Assembly: GCA_040772665.1 (NCBI GenBank)
Contig: JAXGXT010000003.1
Coordinates: 1 to 64,000, forward strand
Length of the DNA stretch: 64,000 bases
DNA from: JAXGXT01 sp040772665
GTDB lineage: Bacteria > Bacillota > Clostridia > Lachnospirales > Anaerotignaceae
Reading direction: 5' to 3'
Shown: piece by piece, positions 55,987 to 62,304 of the stretch
Position numbering within the stretch: position 1 is the stretch's first letter
How the letters are laid out: each line of letters opens with the position of its first letter
Notes under the pieces: model-generated
The model's database searches: none
What the model was told of the DNA's origin: nothing
Seen by the model: only the letters and a program-made list of their open reading frames with translations
Program-made: the position numbers and the translations under genes

Positions 55987-56964
55987 ATGCAAGTTAAGGG
56001 TATTACTTCCAGAGATATATGGAAGGCAAAACAAAGAATATCACCCTATGTAACAAGAACACCTCTTGTATATTCTCCCGAGTTAAGCGAGCAAACAGGT
56101 GCAAACATATATCTTAAACTGGAAAACCTTCAGGCAATCGGTGCGTTTAAGGTTAGGGGCGCGGCCAATAAGATTTTAAGCTTATCAGAAGAAGAAAAAG
56201 AAAAGGGAATTTCTACGTTTTCAACGGGAAATCATGGAATGACGGTTGCATACATAGCAAAGCGCCTTGGAATAAATGCAACGGTGTGTATGTCAAGAAA
56301 CGTTCCAAAGGTTAAGGTTAAGGCTATTGGAAGGTGGAAACCTGAGATTTTACAAAATTGGGATTCACAAGATGACGCAGGTGTTTATTGTTATGATCTT
56401 GAAAAAGAAAAGGGTGTAACGGTTATACCACCCTTTGATGATAAGGAAATTATTTGCGGCCAAGGCACTATAAGTCTTGAAATAATTGAAGACTGCCCTG
56501 AAATTGATACAGCCATTGTGCCTTTGTCAGGCGGAGGTCTTATATCAGGTGTTACACTTGGCTTAAAGATGACAGTGCCTGATGTTAAGGTTATAGGTGT
56601 GTCGCAGGAAAAAGCCGCAGTTATGATTGAAAGCCTTAAAGCGGGGCATCCTGTTGAAATGCCGGAAGAACCCACATTGGCGGATAGTCTTTTAGGCGGA
56701 ATAGGGCTTAACAATAAATATACATTTGACATTGTAAAGGACTATGTTGATGAAACTGTTCAAGTAAGCGAAGAGGAAATATCAAAAGGAATTGCTTACA
56801 TAATGGAGCACCACCATCTTATTGCCGAGGGAGCAAGTGCAACGGGGGTTGCATACGCTTTAAGAAAAGGAGCAATTAAACCTGGAAGCAACGTTGCAAT
56901 TGTTGTTACGGGAAACGGCATAAGCATGGAGAGTATAAAGGAAATAGTTAACGAAAACTATTGA
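55987..56964 (+). CDS. PLP-dependent threonine dehydratase-like enzyme, EutB type
   Basis: A 325-residue fold type II PLP enzyme. The PLP lysine is in GAFKVRGAAN (Lys55), followed by STGNHGMTVA and the phosphate loop PLSGGGLISG. There is no C-terminal ACT domain, so it is the short catabolic form. The opening RTPLVYSPELSEQTGANIYLKLENLQ resembles the hydroxyectoine-utilisation dehydratase EutB. It would dehydrate and deaminate a beta-hydroxy amino acid. RidA follows in 16 bases, fitting an enamine/imine product. Plain threonine or serine dehydratase cannot be excluded. Confidence 0.8.
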   Translation: MQVKGITSRDIWKAKQRISPYVTRTPLVYSPELSEQTGANIYLKLENLQAIGAFKVRGAANKILSLSEEEKEKGISTFSTGNHGMTVAYIAKRLGINATVCMSRNVPKVKVKAIGRWKPEILQNWDSQDDAGVYCYDLEKEKGVTVIPPFDDKEIICGQGTISLEIIEDCPEIDTAIVPLSGGGLISGVTLGLKMTVPDVKVIGVSQEKAAVMIESLKAGHPVEMPEEPTLADSLLGGIGLNNKYTFDIVKDYVDETVQVSEEEISKGIAYIMEHHHLIAEGASATGVAYALRKGAIKPGSNVAIVVTGNGISMESIKEIVNENY

Positions 56965-56979
56965 TTTTGGGAGGATAAA

Positions 56980-57360
56980 ATGGAAAAGGAAGTTATATTT
57001 ACCCCAAAAGCAACAAAACCCACCGCACCATATTCACAGGCGATAAAGGCGGGCAACACCGTTTATCTTGCCGGAGTTTGCGGCGATGACCCTGAAACGG
57101 ATATGATTGTTGGTGACGGCGACATTAAAATAGAAACAAAATATGCTATGGAAAACTTAAAAAATACCATTGAAGCCGCAGGCGGAACAATGGAAGATAT
57201 TGTTATGGTGAGTGTTTTTGTAAAAGACATAAATATGATGGCAGACTTTAACGAGGTTTATAAAACATATTTTAAAGTACTTCCCGCAAGAAAGGCCATG
57301 CAGATAGTGGACCTTGCAGGAGGAGCAAATCTTGAACTTGATGCAATAGCTGTAATATAA
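56980..57360 (+). CDS. RidA family enamine/imine deaminase
   Basis: A 126-residue trimeric Rid-family protein. The conserved Arg lies in LPARKAMQIVDL and the late acidic residue in LELDAIAVI, with YSQAIKAGNTVYLAG near the N-terminus. RidA hydrolyses 2-aminoacrylate-type enamines and imines released by PLP dehydratases to 2-oxo acids and ammonia. Its position just after the EutB-like gene fits that job exactly. Confidence 0.93.
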   Translation: MEKEVIFTPKATKPTAPYSQAIKAGNTVYLAGVCGDDPETDMIVGDGDIKIETKYAMENLKNTIEAAGGTMEDIVMVSVFVKDINMMADFNEVYKTYFKVLPARKAMQIVDLAGGANLELDAIAVI

Positions 57361-57361
57361 T

Positions 57362-57396
57362 AAAAAAGGGTGCAGAGTTTGACTGTGCCCTTTTTT
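57362..57396 (+). terminator. Terminator after ridA
   Basis: AAAAAAGGGTGCA pairs with TGTGCCCTTTTTT around a short loop, followed by GCTG. It may partly separate the second M20 gene from the main operon. Confidence 0.8.
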
Positions 57397-57501
57397 GCTG
57401 TTAAAAAGGAGAGAAAAAAGCACTGTATAAAGCCAAGACTTTGCCTTGACTTTCGTGTTTTGTAAAAATATAATCAAAACAGACAGCAAAGGAGGTAAAA
57501 A

Positions 57502-58683
57502 ATGTTTGATATAACAAAAGAAGTTGCCGATTTTGAAAGTGAACTTATTGCCCTTAGAAGGGATTTTCATGAAAACCCTGAGCCTGGTTTTAAGGAGTTT
57601 AGAACCTCAAAAATTATTTATGATTACCTGAAAAAACTGGATATGGAAGTAAAAAACATTGCTAAAACAGGAGTTGTGGGTTTGCTTAAAGGAACAGACG
57701 GAGAGGGGAAAACAATTCTTCTTCGTGCAAATATGGATGCTCTCCCCGTTGATGAAATGACGGGGCTTTCTTTCAGTTCTCAAAACGAAGGCGTTATGCA
57801 CGCCGCAGGCCATGACGGGCATATGGCGATTTTGCTTGTTACGGCAAAGGTTTTGGCAAGACACAGAAATGAATTTAAAGGCAACATAAAATTTGTTTTC
57901 CAGCCCAACGAGGAAGAAGCGGGAGCGCTGGATATGATAGAAGAAGGAGTGCTTGAAAACCCTGATGTTGAGGCTGCTTTTGCGGTGCATTTATGGAGTT
58001 CCATTAAATCAGGCAGAGTTGGGCTTAGTGCGGGGCCTGTGCTTGGAACAACAGAGGAGTTTGAGATTACAATTTTAGGCAAGGCAGGCAACACCTCCGC
58101 TCCCCATAAAGGCAAGGATGCCATACTTGCGGCGGCAAAGGTTATAGACGGGCTTCAAATGCTTGTTACAAGGGAATATGACCCTTTAGCACCTATTGCT
58201 GTAATGATTGGTCAAATCAACGGCGGAAAGGCAAGAAACATAATTGCTGATCATGTTAAACTGGGGGGAACAATAAGGTTTCTTTTTCCCGACGAAAAAA
58301 ATAGCAAAGGCAGAGTTCTTGCAGATTTTGAAAGGGTTGTAAAGGGAATTTGCGACAGCATGGCAGTTGAATATTCCATAGAGTTTATACCCAGCAATCC
58401 GTCCCTTATAAACGATGGTATGCTTGTTTCGGTTGTCAAAAAGTCTATAGAAGCAACATACAGAGCTGATAATAACATAGATGAATTTAAAAGCCTTGCA
58501 GGTGAAGACTTTGCAGAATTCAGTCAAAGAATACCCTCTGTTATGACCTTTTTAGGCATAAAAAATCCACAGGCAGGAAGTGTATATCCAAACCATCATC
58601 CTAAATTTACAATTGATGAAAGCATAATGAAATACGGTGTGGAAATTCATATACGAACGGCTTTAAGGTATTTAAATGATTAA
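57502..58683 (+). CDS. M20 family amidohydrolase paralogue (copy 2, altered metal site)
   Basis: A 393-residue close paralogue of 53462-54643 (same length, shared long identical stretches such as LIALRRDF and QPNEEEAGALDMI). The metal Cys of HACGHDGH is Ala here (HAAGHDGH, near residue 100). The His of GRAGHTSTPH is Asn (GKAGNTSAPH), and LPHHH becomes YPNHH. It is otherwise intact and full length, so it is not a plain pseudogene. It may bind a different metal set, have a new substrate or act non-catalytically. It has its own AAAGGAGG site after a terminator. Confidence 0.82.
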   Translation: MFDITKEVADFESELIALRRDFHENPEPGFKEFRTSKIIYDYLKKLDMEVKNIAKTGVVGLLKGTDGEGKTILLRANMDALPVDEMTGLSFSSQNEGVMHAAGHDGHMAILLVTAKVLARHRNEFKGNIKFVFQPNEEEAGALDMIEEGVLENPDVEAAFAVHLWSSIKSGRVGLSAGPVLGTTEEFEITILGKAGNTSAPHKGKDAILAAAKVIDGLQMLVTREYDPLAPIAVMIGQINGGKARNIIADHVKLGGTIRFLFPDEKNSKGRVLADFERVVKGICDSMAVEYSIEFIPSNPSLINDGMLVSVVKKSIEATYRADNNIDEFKSLAGEDFAEFSQRIPSVMTFLGIKNPQAGSVYPNHHPKFTIDESIMKYGVEIHIRTALRYLND

Positions 58684-58687
58684 AGAT

Positions 58688-58746
58688 AAAATGCGGTGTT
58701 AAAAGAAGGTTGGCTGTTACCCTTTAACACCGCATTTTTATTTTTA
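58688..58746. terminator. Terminator at the end of the catabolic cluster
   Basis: AAATGCGGTGTTAAA pairs with TTTAACACCGCATTT around an 18-base loop, followed by TTATTTTT. It also lies just past the convergent SGNH gene. Confidence 0.85.
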
Positions 58747-58769
58747 ATGTGAATTATTTTCTGCATCTT

Positions 58770-59807
58770 TTATGACTTGATGTTTTCTTTCAGCCACTTT
58801 AAAAAGTGTTTATCCACAATTTCAACTCCGCTGTGGTTAAGGTGCGCATCATCTCTGAAATTTTCGTTTTGAAGCATGTTTTCTTCCTTATTAACTATGT
58901 TGTAGTCTATATAGGCAATACCATTTTCTTTGGCAAAAGAGGAAACCTTGTTATTTATAACATGATAATTTTTAATAAAATCCATGCTTACGTTTGCAAC
59001 AGGGGCTGTAACAAAAATCAGTTGGGCATCTTTTTCATTACAAAGTTCAATGATTTTTTCAATATATTTTTTTTGTTCAGAGGCAAAATCCCAATTCTTT
59101 GCATCAAAGTTTTTAAACTGGTTTGTTTTGTCATACTCATCCTCGTCAAGAATTATGTCACAGTAGACATATCCCTTTGACTGATAATATTCAACACCGT
59201 TTGCAGGAGCTTTCCATGGTTTTGAAACGCTATATTTTTCTTCCAAAAGCTTTTCCCATTGAGAATTTTTCATATTAAAATAGTCCTGCTGATAACGTAT
59301 GGCAGGTATATTGTATTTAGCTTTTTCACCAAGGGGGAAAACATTTTTAATATATTCTTCTTTAAGCTCTTGGTTTTTTAAAACTTCAAAAAAACTGTCG
59401 GCTTGTTTAGGCTCAAAACTATCGTCACACATATCCCAGTAAATCTCCATAACAACAATTTTTGGCGATTGGTAATTAAACACCTCTTTTAATACATAGT
59501 ATGTGGTGTCAGGGTGCTGAGCAGGAGAACCAAACTGCCAGCTGTTTGTTCCTAATTCTGAATCAAAAATTTCAGGGTCAAAGGTACAATAGCTGTGTGA
59601 CGAGCCTACAAATGCCATATCAAGGCTGTTTTTCTCCAATGCATAAAATTCGTCAAAGCGTTGTTTTGTAAAGGCGTTAACGGTGTTTTTTTTGGCGGCC
59701 TGTGTATATGCCTTTCCTGTTATGTTAAGCCCTGTTATAACTATAATAATAAAAACACTAAACTTAATTATTAATTTAAAATTGGAAGTAAATGAATTCC
59801 CCAGCAT
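58770..59807 (-). CDS. SGNH/DltD-like membrane-anchored acyl hydrolase/transferase
   Basis: A 345-residue protein with one N-terminal membrane helix (about 10-28) and an extracellular SGNH fold. The Ser motif is FVGSSHSYCTFDP and the Asp-His pair lies in DDAHLNHSG. It is the partner type (AlgJ/AlgX/DltD) that finishes acyl transfer to an extracellular polymer after an MBOAT protein. Its start overlaps the end of the MBOAT gene by 32 bases. Confidence 0.8.
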   Translation of the reverse strand: MLGNSFTSNFKLIIKFSVFIIIVITGLNITGKAYTQAAKKNTVNAFTKQRFDEFYALEKNSLDMAFVGSSHSYCTFDPEIFDSELGTNSWQFGSPAQHPDTTYYVLKEVFNYQSPKIVVMEIYWDMCDDSFEPKQADSFFEVLKNQELKEEYIKNVFPLGEKAKYNIPAIRYQQDYFNMKNSQWEKLLEEKYSVSKPWKAPANGVEYYQSKGYVYCDIILDEDEYDKTNQFKNFDAKNWDFASEQKKYIEKIIELCNEKDAQLIFVTAPVANVSMDFIKNYHVINNKVSSFAKENGIAYIDYNIVNKEENMLQNENFRDDAHLNHSGVEIVDKHFLKWLKENIKS

Positions 59808-61251
59808 TATAGAACACTCCTGCCGTAAATATTATATAGACTAAAAAGCTATATAGAAAAATTCTGAAAAGTGAATTTGTTTCCATCAAAGATTTATGCA
59901 AATCTTTTCCGCCGAAAACCTCTAAAATCATAAGCAGAACTATTGAGGCGGCAAGAATTAAAAGCTCATAAAGACCTATCCCAAGGCTTGTCAAGGTATG
60001 GTATATATATGTTGGCTCGCCCCATTGTCTAAAGCCCCAAAGCAGATGTTTAAAGGCATAAATGCTGTCGTTTATGGTGTTTGCTCTGAAAAAAAGAAAA
60101 GCCGTAATAACAAGTGTAAGTGTTGTTATGCTGCTGAAAAGATTTATTATTAGTGTGGAAAAAGCATTCCTTTTCCAGCCTAAAGCATGCTTGATTTTTT
60201 GTCTTAAATTATATGTTATATTTTCATAAACAAGAAAAACCCCGTGAAGACCGCCCCATATAACAAAAGTCCAGCTTGCTCCATGCCATAAACCGCTGAT
60301 TAAAAACGTAAGGATAAGGTTTCGGTTATGTTTTAGTTTAGAGCATTTGCTTCCGCCAAGGGGTATATACACATAGTCTGTAAACCATGTGGAAAGAGAA
60401 ATGTGCCACCTGCGCCAAAATTCTTTAACGCTTTTGGCTATAAAGGGACGCTTGAAGTTTTCCATAAGCTCAAAACCAAGCGCCTTTGCCGAGCCTCTTG
60501 CTATGTCGGAATAACCGCTGAAATCACAATAAATTTGAAAAGCAAAAAAAATTGTTGCTATAACAAGGGAAAGACCGCTGTGATATTCAATATTGTTGTA
60601 AACTCCGTTAACAGCCACGGCGGCACGGTCGGCAATAACCACCTTTTTAAAAAATCCCCAAATCATTATTTTTATACCAAGCACAGCTCTATCCAAAGAA
60701 AAATAATGCTTTTTATAAAATTGGGGAAGAAGATTTTTGCTTCTTTCAATAGGCCCTGCCACAAGCTGGGGAAAAAATGTAATAAAAAGTGAGAATATTC
60801 CAAAGTGCTTTTCCGGCTTTACCTCTCCTCTATAAACGTCAATTGTGTATGCCGCAGCCTGAAAAGTGTAAAAAGAAATGCCCATAGGAAGTATTATGTC
60901 AAACTCCCTCACAGGATAAGAGAGGTCAAAAAAGCTGAATATTTGAGCAAAGCTGTTATTTATAAACACTAAATATTTAAAAACAAAAAGCAGCCCAAAG
61001 TTTATAAAAAGGCTTAAAAAAAGCAGATTTTTTCGCCGCCGTTTACTTTTTGAACTGTACATCTTATTGCTTATAATAAAGTTTGCCGCTGTTGAAAAAA
61101 CAATAAGCAATATAAGCTCTGCACGCCAAGCCATATAAAAAATATAGCTGGAGATAAGGAGTAAAATCCAACGAAATTTATGGGGAAGCAGAAAATAGCT
61201 GATTGTTACAAAAATAAAAAATATTATGAAATGAAAGCTGTTAAAAAGCAT
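59776..61251 (-). CDS. MBOAT family O-acyltransferase (AlgI/DltB-like)
   Basis: A 491-residue polytopic acyltransferase. Family motifs are ILPMGISFYTFQAAAYTID, FPQLVAGPIERS, YCDFSGYSDIARG, FWRRWHISLSTWFTDYVYIPLGG and the catalytic His in SGLWHGASWTF. It moves an acyl group (usually acetyl) across the membrane to a surface polysaccharide. With only the SGNH partner beside it and no dltA or dltC, polysaccharide O-acetylation is more likely than teichoic acid D-alanylation. Confidence 0.92.
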   Translation of the reverse strand: MLFNSFHFIIFFIFVTISYFLLPHKFRWILLLISSYIFYMAWRAELILLIVFSTAANFIISNKMYSSKSKRRRKNLLFLSLFINFGLLFVFKYLVFINNSFAQIFSFFDLSYPVREFDIILPMGISFYTFQAAAYTIDVYRGEVKPEKHFGIFSLFITFFPQLVAGPIERSKNLLPQFYKKHYFSLDRAVLGIKIMIWGFFKKVVIADRAAVAVNGVYNNIEYHSGLSLVIATIFFAFQIYCDFSGYSDIARGSAKALGFELMENFKRPFIAKSVKEFWRRWHISLSTWFTDYVYIPLGGSKCSKLKHNRNLILTFLISGLWHGASWTFVIWGGLHGVFLVYENITYNLRQKIKHALGWKRNAFSTLIINLFSSITTLTLVITAFLFFRANTINDSIYAFKHLLWGFRQWGEPTYIYHTLTSLGIGLYELLILAASIVLLMILEVFGGKDLHKSLMETNSLFRIFLYSFLVYIIFTAGVFYNAGEFIYFQF

Positions 61252-61317
61252 AGTATCTCCTTAAAGTTATGCTGTAGTTTTTGAAAAACCACAAATGTTT
61301 TAGAGAGCATAGATAGA

Positions 61318-61490
61318 CCTTGAGCTTTGCCCAAATCCAATCACTTTTTGGTTTGAATTGTCAAGTCAAACAAAAACCTTTGTTAAATGGGATGGTGAAT
61401 ATAAATACTGTCACAGTAAAGTTGTAGTTTGCGAAGCAAAGTGCTGATGTGAAACCCATCAAGGCTTATCTATATTTTGAAAACAGATGT
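61318..61490. repeat. Degenerate family 2 plus family 1 repeat remnants (D)
   Basis: ACCTTGAGCTTTGCCCAAATCC and a following ACTTTTTGG/AAACAAAAACCTTTG stretch resemble family 2. Then GTAGTTTGCGAAGCAAAGTGCTGA and AACCCATCAAGGCTT (61425-61470) resemble the tail of copy B. The remaining gap to 61634 shows no gene. Confidence 0.55.
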
Positions 61491-61634
61491 TTTATTTGAT
61501 TACAGGTTTTAGTTTTCTATTAATACAAACTAAATAATACTATATATAAATTTTTGCGTCAATACGGCTTGTGTTAGAGGGTGAAAGGTTGTAAAATCAA
61601 AGGGACATTATGGTTATTTAGGGGGATTTTTAAT

Positions 61635-62111
61635 ATGGTTGCTTTAAAGGTTATAAACACAAAGGGATTTATGGGAGCACTTTTAAAAAAGGAGGTTTTC
61701 GATAACTTTCAGCTTAGAGAAGCCGCCATAACAACCTTTGCTTCCTTTGAAATACAGGGAATCCTCAACAAAAGCCATTTTGAAAATCCTGAGGAAATCA
61801 GCAGAAACTATTGCCTTTGGAGTGAAATTAAGGCTTTTGCTTTTGAAATTATTAAAGGAAATAAACTTCCCAAGTCTATAAAAATTGTGTTTTCGGCAGG
61901 AGAGGAGCTTATAGCTGAAATAAGCGATAATGCATCTGCTCTTTTTATAAACATAATATTTGAAAATAATGAGGTAATTATAATTACAGGAACATCTCTT
62001 AAAACATTTTCACTTGATAAATCCGTGGAATTTTTATGGGATGAATGGGTATGCAGTTTTTTTGAAAAAAATGGTTTGAGTCTTTCAGAGCAGGAATTTA
62101 TCGAAGAATGA
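61635..62111 (+). CDS. DUF5721-like protein of unknown function
   Basis: A 158-residue soluble protein (MVALKVINTKGFMGALLKKEVFDNF...), without membrane helix or metal motif. It resembles DUF5721 proteins known from Lachnospiraceae-type genomes, which have no assigned role. The start at 61635 has AGGGGGATTTTTA before it; an earlier ATG at 61581 is less likely. It is separated from htpG by the CIRCE element. Confidence 0.7.
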   Translation: MVALKVINTKGFMGALLKKEVFDNFQLREAAITTFASFEIQGILNKSHFENPEEISRNYCLWSEIKAFAFEIIKGNKLPKSIKIVFSAGEELIAEISDNASALFINIIFENNEVIIITGTSLKTFSLDKSVEFLWDEWVCSFFEKNGLSLSEQEFIEE

Positions 62112-62117
62112 TGTTTG

Positions 62118-62144
62118 TTAGCACTCTATATAATTGAGTGCTAA
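62118..62144. promoter_or_regulatory. CIRCE element (HrcA operator)
   Basis: TTAGCACTC, nine bases, GAGTGCTAA: a perfect match to the CIRCE consensus bound by the HrcA heat-shock repressor. It lies 7 bases upstream of the -35 of the htpG promoter. Confidence 0.93.
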
Positions 62145-62151
62145 TTTTTTC

Positions 62152-62179
62152 TTGACTTTTTGTGCTACAATGATAAAAT
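62152..62179 (+). promoter_or_regulatory. Sigma-A promoter of htpG
   Basis: TTGACT (62152-62157), a 16-base spacer and TAAAAT (62174-62179). The leader is about 120 bases to the ATG at 62305. Confidence 0.65.
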
Positions 62180-62304
62180 AATTCCAAGGGAAAACTGATT
62201 AAATAACGGTGTTTTAAAATATTGCCGCATTTTCAAGGTTTAAAGATTTTTAAAAATCAGTGTTTTCTTGTAAAAACTACAGTTTTAAATTAGGAGGGTT
62301 ATAA

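Noticed and set aside
57502..58683. Second M20 gene as a pseudogene
   Set aside because: It is full length, in frame, with a good ribosome site and most family motifs, so only the altered site residues are notable.
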